Source: Alsobacter soli
Lineage (GTDB): Bacteria > Pseudomonadota > Alphaproteobacteria > Rhizobiales > Beijerinckiaceae
Direction: 5' to 3'
Length of the DNA: 64,000 nt
Assembly (NCBI RefSeq): GCF_003004785.1
Contig: NZ_PVZS01000003.1
Coordinates: forward strand, 1 to 64,000
In this document: in pieces, positions 50,591 through 59,016 of the stretch
Layout: each line of letters opens with the position of its first letter
Position numbering within the stretch: position 1 is the first letter of the stretch
Notes under the pieces: generated by a model
Databases searched by the model: none
Seen by the model: only the letters and a program-made list of their open reading frames with translations
What the model was told of the DNA's origin: nothing
Translations under genes and position numbers: made by a program

Positions 50591-51298
50591 TTGCACCACA
50601 TCCGCGACGTTGCGGTCCTCGCCGCCATCCTGGTCCCGGTCTTCACCGCGGCGCGCGCCCAGTCCCCCGAAGCTCCGCCTGACACCATGGCCGAACGCGT
50701 CCTGGCCTGCGCGCCCTGCCACGGGGCCCAGGGCGAAGGGACGCGCGATCCCTACTTTCCGCGGCTCGCCGGCAAGCCCGCAGGATACCTGGCTAACCAG
50801 GTCATCGCCTTCCGGAACGGCCGCCGGCATTACCCGCCGATGAACTACCTCCTGGAGTTCCTGCCGCCCGACTACCTCAAGGAGATGGCGGAGTATTTCG
50901 CCAGCCTGAATCCGCCGCTTCCGCCTCCCGCCACGCCGGCGGTCGGGGAAGATGTGCTCAACCTCGGCAAGACGCTGGTGACGCAGGGCGACGCGGCGCG
51001 CAACATCCCGGCCTGCGTCAGCTGCCACGGGCCCAGCCTGACCGGGATGGAGCCCGGCATCCCGGGCCTGCTGGGCCTGCGCCCGAACTACATCAGCGCC
51101 CAGCTCGGGGCCTGGCGCTACGGCACGCGCACGGCGCTCGCGCCCGACTGCATGCAGATCGTCGCCGGCCACCTGACGGAGGCGGACGTCACCGCCATCA
51201 CGGCCTGGCTGTCGTCGAGGCCGGCCCCGGAGAACCGCCGCTCCGTTCCGAAAGGAACCTATGCGCTGCCCTTCGCCTGTGGGAGCCAGCCGCAATGA
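50591..51298 (+). CDS. Di-heme cytochrome c
   Basis: 235 residues. A signal sequence (RDVAVLAAILVPVFTAARA) precedes two cytochrome-c domains with heme sites CAPCH and CVSCH; it resembles the cytochrome c4/c553 family (GTRDPYFPRLAGKPAGYLAN). It would carry electrons in the periplasm toward the oxidase encoded downstream. TTG 50591 has a strong GGAGGGG ribosome site and is preferred over TTG 50567. The stop overlaps the start of the next cytochrome (ATGA). Confidence 0.85.
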   Translation: MHHIRDVAVLAAILVPVFTAARAQSPEAPPDTMAERVLACAPCHGAQGEGTRDPYFPRLAGKPAGYLANQVIAFRNGRRHYPPMNYLLEFLPPDYLKEMAEYFASLNPPLPPPATPAVGEDVLNLGKTLVTQGDAARNIPACVSCHGPSLTGMEPGIPGLLGLRPNYISAQLGAWRYGTRTALAPDCMQIVAGHLTEADVTAITAWLSSRPAPENRRSVPKGTYALPFACGSQPQ

Positions 51299-52560
51299 CG
51301 CGCAAGCTGATCCCCTCCCTGCGCGCCGCAGCCGCGCTCGCCCTCGCGCTTCTTCCTGGAGCCGCGCTGGCCCAGAACGGCGCGGCGCCGAAATCCAACG
51401 GCGACCTGATCGCCAAGGGCGAGTACCTCGCCCGCGCCGGCGACTGCATCGCCTGCCACACGGCGCCGGAGGGCCGGACCTTCGCGGGCGGGCGGCACAT
51501 GCCCACGCCCTTCGGAACGCTGTTCACGTCCAACATCACGCCCGACCCGGAGACCGGGATCGGCAAATGGACCGCCGACCAGTTCTACGGGATGATGCAC
51601 ACGGGCCGCTCGCCGGATGGCGGGCTGCTCTACCCGGCGATGCCCTTCGGCTCCTACACCAAGGTGACCCGGGCCGACAGCGACGCCATCTACGCCTTCC
51701 TGATGTCGGTGCCGCCGGTGCGGCAGCCCAACCGACCGCATGACCTCAAGTTCCCCTACAACAACCGCCAGCTGATCCTGGGCTGGCGCACGCTGTTCTT
51801 CCGGGAGGGCGAGTTCAAGCCGGACCCGAACCAGTCGGCCGAGTGGAATCGCGGCGCCTACCTGGTCGAGGGACTCGGCCACTGCGGCATGTGCCACACG
51901 CCCATCAACGCGCTGGGCGGCAACAGCGAGTCCCAGGCCTTCCAGGGCGGCCTCATCCCCATGCAGAACTGGTACGCGCCCTCGCTCACCTCCAACCGCG
52001 AGGCCGGCGTGGGCGACTGGACCATCGAGGAGATCTCGGACCTGCTGCGCACCGGGGTGTCGCGCCGGGGCGCGGTCTACGGCCCCATGGCCGAGGTCAC
52101 CTACAACAGCCTGCAATACCTGACGCCCGAGGACACGCGGGCCATGGCGGTCTACCTGAAGAGCCTTGGCCAGGAGCCTCCCAGCCCCGCGACGTCCACC
52201 GTGCCGCGCGCGGAAAGCAGCCTGCTGCTATCGCTTGGCAAGACCGTCTACGACCAGCACTGCGCCGCATGCCACGGCGCCCAGGGCCAGGGCAAGCCGC
52301 CACACTACCCGCCTCTGGCGGGCAACCAGTCGATCCAGATGTCCTCCGCCGTGAACCCGATCCGCATGGTGCTGAACGGCGGCTACCCGCCAGGCACGGC
52401 CGGCAATCCGCGGCCCTACGGCATGCCGCCTTTCGCGCAGACGTTGTCGGACAACGAGGTCGCGGCGGTGGTGACCTATATCCGCACGTCCTGGGGCAAC
52501 CGCGGCGCCGCGGTTGCTGCCGCCGAAGCCAACCAGCTCCGATCCGCCCCGCTGGACTGA
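51295..52560 (+). CDS. Tri-heme cytochrome c (alcohol/gluconate dehydrogenase cytochrome subunit type)
   Basis: 421 residues. Signal peptide ending AALAQ, then three heme sites CIACH, CGMCH and CAACH in the spacing of AdhB/gluconate-2-dehydrogenase cytochrome subunits, with TFAGGRHMPTPFGTLFTSNI and YPAMPFGSYTKVTRADSDAI. Such subunits take electrons from membrane dehydrogenases of the GMC or PQQ type and pass them to quinone or oxidase. The matching GMC dehydrogenase and its small subunit lie in the converging operon at 55.7-58.1 kb. Confidence 0.9.
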   Translation: MTRKLIPSLRAAAALALALLPGAALAQNGAAPKSNGDLIAKGEYLARAGDCIACHTAPEGRTFAGGRHMPTPFGTLFTSNITPDPETGIGKWTADQFYGMMHTGRSPDGGLLYPAMPFGSYTKVTRADSDAIYAFLMSVPPVRQPNRPHDLKFPYNNRQLILGWRTLFFREGEFKPDPNQSAEWNRGAYLVEGLGHCGMCHTPINALGGNSESQAFQGGLIPMQNWYAPSLTSNREAGVGDWTIEEISDLLRTGVSRRGAVYGPMAEVTYNSLQYLTPEDTRAMAVYLKSLGQEPPSPATSTVPRAESSLLLSLGKTVYDQHCAACHGAQGQGKPPHYPPLAGNQSIQMSSAVNPIRMVLNGGYPPGTAGNPRPYGMPPFAQTLSDNEVAAVVTYIRTSWGNRGAAVAAAEANQLRSAPLD

Positions 52561-52564
52561 CGCC

Positions 52565-52735
52565 ATGCTGAACTCGCCTCCCCTCCGCGACCGAGACGAG
52601 GCCGACGACCGCGAGATCGGCGCCATCGTGCGCGCCGGCCCCCACGGCGCCGTGACGCTCGCCGCCATCGCGACAGCCATCGTGGTGGCCTGCTGGTTCG
52701 CCTTCTACCTGTTCGTGTTCCTGCCCCGGGGGTGA
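52565..52735 (+). CDS. Small single-pass membrane protein in the oxidase operon
   Basis: 56 residues: an acidic N-terminus (LRDRDEADDREIGAIVRAGP) and one transmembrane helix (AAIATAIVVACWFAFYLFVF). It sits between the tri-heme cytochrome and oxidase subunit II, 4 and 6 bases from each. The position suggests an accessory subunit like the small CbaD-type subunit of ba3 oxidases, but there is no sequence proof. Confidence 0.65.
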   Translation: MLNSPPLRDRDEADDREIGAIVRAGPHGAVTLAAIATAIVVACWFAFYLFVFLPRG

Positions 52736-52741
52736 CCGTCC

Positions 52742-53305
52742 ATGACCACCCAGGACCATGACGTCGAGGAGGCCCGGGTCGCCGAGCGGGTGGAGCGGCG
52801 CTGGGCGACCCTCTCGATCGCCATCATCGTCGTGCTCGCGGGCGCCGCCGCCTTCGCGGGAATTCACCAGGCCACCATGCCCCAGGGCCGGGTCGAGACG
52901 ATCCAGCCGCAGATCATCCACCTCTCGGGCGAATTCACGGAAGCCAACCTGGGCAGCGCGGCCGAGCCGGACGGCTCCGTGACGGTGCGGGCGGTGGGCC
53001 AGCAATACAGTTTCACCCCCCAGTGCATGGTGGTCCCGGCCGACACGCCCGTCGTGTTCCGCGCCACGAGCCCGGACGTGGTGCACGGCTTCCTGATCCA
53101 GGGCACCAACATCAACACCATGCTGGTGCCGGGCTACGTCTCCGAGATCCCGGCCCGCTTCAAGCAGCCCGGCGAGCACCTGATGCCGTGCCAGGAGTTC
53201 TGCGGCGTGGGGCATGAGGGCATGTGGGCCAAGGTCAAGGTCGTGGACCGGACCGAGTTCCTCACCATGAGCAGCAAGAACCGGAGGGTCACCTGTGTTG
53301 AATAG
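52742..53305 (+). CDS. Cytochrome c oxidase subunit II, ba3 type
   Basis: 187 residues with one N-terminal transmembrane helix (LSIAIIVVLAGAAAFAGIH) and a periplasmic cupredoxin domain with a complete CuA site: histidine in DVVHGFLIQGTNINTML and CQEFCGVGHEGMW with both cysteines, histidine and methionine. The single helix and short length match ba3/B-type oxidases. It receives electrons from the cytochromes encoded around it. Confidence 0.92.
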   Translation: MTTQDHDVEEARVAERVERRWATLSIAIIVVLAGAAAFAGIHQATMPQGRVETIQPQIIHLSGEFTEANLGSAAEPDGSVTVRAVGQQYSFTPQCMVVPADTPVVFRATSPDVVHGFLIQGTNINTMLVPGYVSEIPARFKQPGEHLMPCQEFCGVGHEGMWAKVKVVDRTEFLTMSSKNRRVTCVE

Positions 53306-54917
53306 CAGGAGGCTGGTGCTCGCCCATTTCTGGCTGGCCTTCACGGTGTTCGGCCTCGCCCTCGTGCTCGGGGCCTGGCAGATGTTCATCCGCAGCCCCC
53401 TGCACACCTGGATCAGCAATCCCGAGTGGTACTACCGCTCGCTGACGGCCCACGGCACGGTGATGGGCTACGTCTTTCCGACGCTGGTGGCCATGGGCTT
53501 CGGCTACGCCATCAGCGAGGTGTCGCTGAACCAGCCCCTCATCGGGCGCAAATGGGCCTGGGCCGGTTTCTGGCTGATCGTGGTCGGCGCCGTGATGGCC
53601 ATGATCCCGGTCGCGCTCGGCCGCGCATCGGTGCTCTATACGTTCTACCCGCCGCTGATCGGCAGCCCCTTCTACTACCTGGGCGTCGTGCTCGTGGTCG
53701 TGGGCTCCTGGATCTGGGTGGCCCTCATGTCGGTCAACCTGCACGCCTGGAAGAAGGCCAACCCGGGCGCGCCCGTGCCGCTGCCCATGTTCGCCAATGT
53801 GGCCGGCTCGTATCTCTGGGGCTGGACGGCCGTGGGCGCCGCGCTCGAGCTGCTGCTGCAGATCCTGCCGGTCGCCTTCGGGCTCAAGTCGACGATCGAC
53901 GCCGGCCTGTCGCGCGTCTTCTTCTCCTGGACGCTGCACGCCATCGTGTATTTCTGGCTGATGCCGACCTACATCGCCTACTACACGATCGTCCCGCGGG
54001 CGATCGGCGGGAAGGTCTACAGCGACACCATGGCCCGGATCTCGTTCATCCTGTTCCTGGTCGTCGCCATGCCGATCGGCATGCACCACACTTTCGCCGA
54101 CCCGCAGGTCGGCGCCGGCTTCAAGTTCATCCACTCGGCTTTCACGGCCCTCGTCGCTCTGCCGACCCTGCTGACCGTTTTCACGATCTGCGCCTCGGTG
54201 GAGATCGCCGCCCGCATGCGGGGTGGACGCGGGCCGCTCGGCTGGATCCGGGCGCTGCCCTGGTCCAACCCGATCATGCTGGCGGTCGCCTTTTCCTTCG
54301 TGATGCTCGGCTTCGGCGGCGCCGGCGGGCTCATCAACATGAGCTACCAACTCGACACGACCATTCACAACACCCAGTGGATCACCGGCCACTTCCACCT
54401 GATCTTCGGGGGCGCGATCGTGATCATGTATTTCGCGATCGCCTACGACCTATGGCCCCACCTGACTGGCCGGGCGATGCGCGATCTCGGACTCATGCGC
54501 CTGCAGCTGTGGCTGTGGTTCGTCGGCATGATTGTGACCACCTTCCCCTGGCACTGGGTCGGCATCCTCGGCATGCCGCGGCGCATGGCCTATTACGACT
54601 ACACGGACCCGGCGGTGGCGCCGCAGGCGGTCTCGGTGATGCTGTCGGCCATCGGCGGATTCATCCTTCTGGCGTCCGGCCTGCTCTTCATCGTCATTCT
54701 CCTGCGCGCCCAGCGCGCGCCGCGAGAAGAAGCCGGGCTTTATCGCTTCTCGGCCGCCCTGCATCCGCCGGTGGCCGTGCCGGCGCTCAACAGCTACGCG
54801 CTCTGGATTGCCCTGATGGTCGGCCTCACGGTCACCAACTATGGCTTCCCCATCGCCCAGTTGGCGCTGCGCAGCGACACCTCCGTGCCGGCCGTCTACG
54901 TGGGAGCCAACCCATGA
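53295..54917 (+). CDS. Heme-copper oxidase subunit I, ba3 (B) type
   Basis: 540 residues with about 13 helices. Metal-binding histidines: LTAHGTVMGY (low-spin heme), WTLHAIVYFW (CuB; the H-X-I-V-Y form of B-type oxidases), GMHHTFADP (CuB) and WITGHFHLIFG (both hemes). It reduces oxygen to water and pumps protons. GTG 53295 has GGAGG eight bases upstream and overlaps the subunit II stop by 11 bases. Confidence 0.93.
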   Translation: MLNSRRLVLAHFWLAFTVFGLALVLGAWQMFIRSPLHTWISNPEWYYRSLTAHGTVMGYVFPTLVAMGFGYAISEVSLNQPLIGRKWAWAGFWLIVVGAVMAMIPVALGRASVLYTFYPPLIGSPFYYLGVVLVVVGSWIWVALMSVNLHAWKKANPGAPVPLPMFANVAGSYLWGWTAVGAALELLLQILPVAFGLKSTIDAGLSRVFFSWTLHAIVYFWLMPTYIAYYTIVPRAIGGKVYSDTMARISFILFLVVAMPIGMHHTFADPQVGAGFKFIHSAFTALVALPTLLTVFTICASVEIAARMRGGRGPLGWIRALPWSNPIMLAVAFSFVMLGFGGAGGLINMSYQLDTTIHNTQWITGHFHLIFGGAIVIMYFAIAYDLWPHLTGRAMRDLGLMRLQLWLWFVGMIVTTFPWHWVGILGMPRRMAYYDYTDPAVAPQAVSVMLSAIGGFILLASGLLFIVILLRAQRAPREEAGLYRFSAALHPPVAVPALNSYALWIALMVGLTVTNYGFPIAQLALRSDTSVPAVYVGANP

Positions 54918-55726
54918 GCGACGACAACGTCCTGTCTCCAAGGGACCCATGGTTCCGTCGGGCCGTCGGCATCACGGCCGGAATTTTCGTCCTTACAGCC
55001 CTCGGCGGCTTCATCGTGCTGCCTTACGCCCAGCCGGAGCTCAAGGTCTCTGGCCTCTGGGACGCGATCTGCAGCGCGGCGGGCGTGGTGCGGACATCCT
55101 CCGCCCAGGCGCCTGTCCAGCCCGACCCGAAGCTGACCAAGGTCGTGATCACCTCGGCCCTGCCGGCCACCCCGGCGCCAGACGCCATCGGGCGCGGGGC
55201 GACGCTCGCGCAGCAATGCGCCATCTGCCATGGCCCCACCGGGGTGAGCCGGGCCGACTCCCCGAACCTCGCCGGGCAGTACGCGGCGTCCATCTACAAG
55301 CAGCTGGCTGACTTCAAGAACGGCGCCCGCGTGAACGCCATCATGTCGCCCTTCGCGGCGAACCTGAGCGAGCGCGACATGCAGGACCTCGCGGCCTATT
55401 ACGCCTACCTGCCGCGCCTGCCCGGCTACCATCCGCAGCAGAGCCAGCCTGCCCCGAAGATCGTGATCAACGGCGCGCCGATGCGGGGCGTGGCGCCTTG
55501 CGGCTCCTGCCACGGCGCGCTCGACAACAAGACCGGCAGCCCCTGGCTGGAAGGCCAGCCGGCGGCCTACGTGAAGGCGCAGCTCCAGGCCTTCGCCTCG
55601 GGCGAGCGCCGCAACGACATCAGCCAGCAGATGCGCAACATCGCCCGGCGCATGACGCCCGAGGAAATCGACCAGGCGGCCGAGTGGTACGCCTCGCAGC
55701 CGCCGACGCTGATCCATACGAACTGA
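54914..55726 (+). CDS. Membrane-anchored di-heme cytochrome c
   Basis: 270 residues. An N-terminal helix (GITAGIFVLTALGGFIVLP) is not followed by a cleavage site, so it is probably membrane anchored. Two cytochrome domains follow with CAICH and CGSCH. It is related to the first cytochrome of the operon (cytochrome c4-like). ATGA overlap with oxidase subunit I. It is probably the direct electron donor to CuA. Its end faces the GMC operon, 15 bases away, with no visible terminator. Confidence 0.87.
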   Translation: MSDDNVLSPRDPWFRRAVGITAGIFVLTALGGFIVLPYAQPELKVSGLWDAICSAAGVVRTSSAQAPVQPDPKLTKVVITSALPATPAPDAIGRGATLAQQCAICHGPTGVSRADSPNLAGQYAASIYKQLADFKNGARVNAIMSPFAANLSERDMQDLAAYYAYLPRLPGYHPQQSQPAPKIVINGAPMRGVAPCGSCHGALDNKTGSPWLEGQPAAYVKAQLQAFASGERRNDISQQMRNIARRMTPEEIDQAAEWYASQPPTLIHTN

Positions 55727-55741
55727 CGACGCTGGCGCCGC

Positions 55742-57421
55742 CTACAAGTCGCCGCGCCGAGCCAGCGCCCTGATGCGATCGGCGGTTCGGCACGCGATCG
55801 CCTGGATGGTCAGGGACGGGTTCGCGCCGCCCACGGTCGGGAACACCGACCCGTCGCAGATCCACAGGTTGGGAATGTCCCAGGAGCGGCAGTCGCCGTT
55901 GACCACGCTGGTCCGGGGATCGTCGCCCATGCGCGCCGTGCCGTTGAGATGGCAGGTGTCGTCCTCCTGGTCCCAGATCTCGCGGGCGCCCGCGGCTTCG
56001 AGCGCCTTGCGCATGAAGCCGAGCGCGTGACGGTTCACCCGCTTGTCGTTGTCGCACCAGGAGTAGGTGACGCGGGCGATGGGGAGCCCCAGCGCGTCCT
56101 TCTCGTCGGCCAGGGTCACGCGGTTGCGCTCCTGCGGCATGTACTCGCTGACCACCTTGAGGCCGACGCTGTGGTTGTAGCGCTGCATCTCGTCCATGAG
56201 CGCCTCGCCCCAAAGGCCGCGCGCGCCCGCCTGGACACCGGCCCAGAGCACCGGCAGCGGGCCCTGGCTCATGTAGCTGTAGCCGCCGAAGAAGTCCTTG
56301 CCGCGGTCCTCGTAATTCCAGTGCTCCGTGATCGCCAGGGAGGGCGGCCCCTTGTAGGAGCGGATCTCCTCGTCCATGACGCCCCAGCAGGCCTGGTTGC
56401 CCTGGACTGTGAGGTAGCGGCCGACCAGGCCCGACGAGTTCGCGAGCCCGCCCGGATAGCGCTCGTTCGCCGACATCAGCAGCAGCCGCGGGGTCTCGAT
56501 GGCGTAGCCCGCCACGACCACGTTGCGCGCCTTCTGGAAACGCCACTGGCCCTCGCGGTGGTAGTGGACGCCGCTGGCGAGCCCGGCCGCATCCGTCTCG
56601 ATGCGGCCCACCATGGCGAGATCCCGGACTTCCGCGCCGGCCCGCAGCGCCCGCGGCAGCCAGGTGACGAGTACGCTCTGCTTGGCGTTGGTGGAGCAGC
56701 CGAGCGTGCAGAAGCCCCGATAGACGCAGGGCGGCGAGGCGCCGCGCGGCGCCGAGACCGTGGCGAGCGGCGTCGGCGCCCAGGAGATCCCGAGCGCCTC
56801 GGCGCCGCGCGCCAGCACCTTGGCGGCGGCGTTGAGCTCGTGCTCCCGGTAGGGATAGCGCGGCCGCTTCGGACCCCACGGATAGGTGACCGGGCCGGCG
56901 ATCTTCAGCGCCTGCTCGACTTCCGTGTAGTAGTCCCACATCTCCCGCCAATCGAGCGGCCAGTCGGCCCCATAGCCCAGCAGAGTGCGGGACTTGAACC
57001 ACTCCGGCCGGAACCGGAGCGACACCATGGCGAAGTGCACGGTGGAGCCGCCGACCGACTTGCCGGAGTTGTTGGCCCCGAGCTGGAGCGGGTTCTCGCC
57101 GTCGACGATCCGCTCGTCGGTCCAAAACAGCTTGGTCTGTTCCTGCTCGTCGGAGGCGAAGTCCTCCAGGGGCCGCCAGTACGGCCCGGCATCGAAGGCC
57201 ACCACGGAAAATCCCGCCTCGGCCAGGCGGCAGGCCAGGGTCCCTCCCCCGGCGCCCGTGCCCACGATGGCGAAGTCCACCGGCTCGGACTCAGGATACT
57301 CCCGCATGGGCGTCCAGGCGCCGAGCCGGAACACGTCCGGCGCCCGGCCGTTCCTGGCCCGCGGCGCGCGCATGGGGTCGTCCGGCGCCGCCCGGTTCGC
57401 CCGCGGCTCACCGTCCCACAC
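55742..57421 (-). CDS. GMC-family FAD oxidoreductase (gluconate/sorbitol/alcohol dehydrogenase-like)
   Basis: About 559 residues. FAD-binding GTGAGGGTLACRLAEAGFSV, the second motif GKSVGGSTVHFAMVSLR, CVYRGFCTLGCSTNAKQS as in membrane-associated GMC dehydrogenases, catalytic histidine in CHLNGTARMG and the C-terminal GGANPSLTIQAIA. It likely oxidises a sugar or sugar acid and hands electrons to the tri-heme cytochrome encoded by the converging operon. GTG 57421 has GGGAG upstream and overlaps the small-subunit stop; ATG 57373 is an alternative. No signal peptide or Tat motif is visible, which is odd for a periplasmic dehydrogenase. Confidence 0.88.
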   Translation of the reverse strand: MWDGEPRANRAAPDDPMRAPRARNGRAPDVFRLGAWTPMREYPESEPVDFAIVGTGAGGGTLACRLAEAGFSVVAFDAGPYWRPLEDFASDEQEQTKLFWTDERIVDGENPLQLGANNSGKSVGGSTVHFAMVSLRFRPEWFKSRTLLGYGADWPLDWREMWDYYTEVEQALKIAGPVTYPWGPKRPRYPYREHELNAAAKVLARGAEALGISWAPTPLATVSAPRGASPPCVYRGFCTLGCSTNAKQSVLVTWLPRALRAGAEVRDLAMVGRIETDAAGLASGVHYHREGQWRFQKARNVVVAGYAIETPRLLLMSANERYPGGLANSSGLVGRYLTVQGNQACWGVMDEEIRSYKGPPSLAITEHWNYEDRGKDFFGGYSYMSQGPLPVLWAGVQAGARGLWGEALMDEMQRYNHSVGLKVVSEYMPQERNRVTLADEKDALGLPIARVTYSWCDNDKRVNRHALGFMRKALEAAGAREIWDQEDDTCHLNGTARMGDDPRTSVVNGDCRSWDIPNLWICDGSVFPTVGGANPSLTIQAIACRTADRIRALARRGDL

Positions 57422-58055
57422 GGAGGTTCTCCCGGAGCGCTTCGTTTTCCTGCCCAGGCTTCGCCTCGGCGGCCTCCCAGGGATCGCGCGCGTCGAAGTC
57501 CATTCGCACGTAGCCGCGTGGGCTCGCGGGACCACCAAACCCGATCTCGCTCCAGGCTGTCGGGTGGGCGTAGTAGCTCTTCACCACGTCAGGGATGACG
57601 CGCATGCGGAAGAAAAGGTCGCAGGGCATCCCGCCCCAGGCGGCATGCTTCAGAGAGCCGCCCTCCATGGCCCGGATCAGGGCGTCCTGCCGCTCCGGCG
57701 CGAGCGCGTCGAAGGAGGCGCCGTCCGCCGACTGCGCTTCCGCGTCGAGCGCCGCGAGCCCGCGCCGCCAGGCTTCGCCAAGGGCCGGAAGGTCGATGTG
57801 ACGAAAGCCGTCGCGGGCGTCCTCCAGCGCCTTGTGGTCAACCATCGCGGCGACCGGAACCGGCGATGCCCGGCCTTCAGGTTGAGGCACGATGCGGGCG
57901 CAGAGCGCCTTCAGGACCGCCCATTCCCGGGCGTCGAAGAAGCGCGGCTCGTCCGTGATGGCGAGGCGCCGTTCGATCACGGCCCGGGTCTGTTCGTTCC
58001 AGGACGGGGTGTCGCGCTTGTTCAGCACGTCATAGCCGGGAAAGACGTCACGCAT
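57408..58055 (-). CDS. Gluconate 2-dehydrogenase subunit 3-family protein
   Basis: 215 residues of the small-subunit family that accompanies GMC dehydrogenases: FFDAREWAVLKALCARIVPQ, HKALEDARDGFRHIDLPALG, HAAWGGMPCDLFFRMRVIPD and a C-terminal region VKSYYAHPTAWSEIGFGGPA. Known members carry a Tat signal that exports the complex; here the N-terminus (MRDVFPGYDVLNKRDTPSWN) has none. It overlaps both neighbours, consistent with one operon. Confidence 0.85.
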   Translation of the reverse strand: MRDVFPGYDVLNKRDTPSWNEQTRAVIERRLAITDEPRFFDAREWAVLKALCARIVPQPEGRASPVPVAAMVDHKALEDARDGFRHIDLPALGEAWRRGLAALDAEAQSADGASFDALAPERQDALIRAMEGGSLKHAAWGGMPCDLFFRMRVIPDVVKSYYAHPTAWSEIGFGGPASPRGYVRMDFDARDPWEAAEAKPGQENEALRENLRVGR

Positions 58056-59016
58056 CGGGGTGGTCCTTGAGGAGGTCGAGCGCGGCCAGGCCTGCGAGCG
58101 CCAGGCCAGTGAAGCTGGGCGGCGCCGGCAGGGGCGGCCCGTTCAGCAGGTTCTGCCGCCAGTTGCTCCAGCCGCCCATGTTGCGGTGAACGCCGTAGGC
58201 GTGGAACGCCGGCCCGACGAAACCCATCAGGGCGGTCAGCCGCAGCCACAGGCGGGCCAGGCGGCTGCGGCTGCGCGAGGGGCTGAACGCCGCCCGCGCG
58301 GTGAGCGCCGCCGCGACCGGCGGGAGGCTGACGGGCAGGAGCATGAAAGGGTTGTGGAACGCGCCGCGGAAATGCAGCAGCCCCGCTTCGCCGGTCGTGC
58401 CCACAAGGCCGACCGCGGCGAGCGCCGCCAGGAGACGCGCCGCCGGACGGCCCAACACCGTCGGGGTCCTCCCGGGAGGCGTGCCGCGAACCCGTTCGGC
58501 GGCCGCGCCCAGCAGGCCCGAAAGGGCGATGGCCGTCGGCGCGCCGAGCGGGGCGCCATAGAAGAGGTTCTGCCAGTCCAGGCCGCCCGTCCGCTTGAGT
58601 ACGTTGTAGAGGTGGAAGCCCGTTCCGACGCCGCCCGTCGCGGCGGCCACAACATAGGTGGCGTGGCGCACGCGATGGCGCCCGCGATGCGGGTCCCCCA
58701 GCCCGTGCGCGCTGACGACGAGCGTCAGCGCGGACACCGCGAGGGGCGCGAACATGGCGGGGTTCTTGAAGTCTCCCCGATCGTGCTCCATGGCGCTGTC
58801 GGCCAGCACGGCGGCGGCCAGCACGCCGGCTGCGCGGTTCAGGCGCCGCCCGGCCCGGACGGTCGGCGGCTCGCCCGGCGCCCGCGGCGGTCCCGAAGAG
58901 GTCGTGGTGCGGGCCAGGAGAGCGGCCGCGGCCACGCCGAGTCCTGCCGCGCCCAGGCCCAGCCCGATCTGGCCCCACCCCACTTGCCGGCCCGAGGTCA
59001 TCAGTTCACGCGACAC
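58048..59016 (-). CDS. Polytopic membrane protein of unknown function
   Basis: About 322 residues with six to eight hydrophobic helices (IGLGLGAAGLGVAAAALLAR, AAGVLAAAVLADSAMEHDRG, PAMFAPLAVSALTLVVSAHG) and histidines placed in or near them (GFHLYNVLKR, LLHFRGAFHNPFML, AFHAYGVHRNMGGWSNW). Such paired histidines could bind heme or metal and make a membrane electron-transfer role with the GMC dehydrogenase possible. No family was recognised. GTG 59016 has GGAG upstream and overlaps the preceding gene; ATG 59001 is the alternative. Confidence 0.7.
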   Translation of the reverse strand: MSRELMTSGRQVGWGQIGLGLGAAGLGVAAAALLARTTTSSGPPRAPGEPPTVRAGRRLNRAAGVLAAAVLADSAMEHDRGDFKNPAMFAPLAVSALTLVVSAHGLGDPHRGRHRVRHATYVVAAATGGVGTGFHLYNVLKRTGGLDWQNLFYGAPLGAPTAIALSGLLGAAAERVRGTPPGRTPTVLGRPAARLLAALAAVGLVGTTGEAGLLHFRGAFHNPFMLLPVSLPPVAAALTARAAFSPSRSRSRLARLWLRLTALMGFVGPAFHAYGVHRNMGGWSNWRQNLLNGPPLPAPPSFTGLALAGLAALDLLKDHPDA

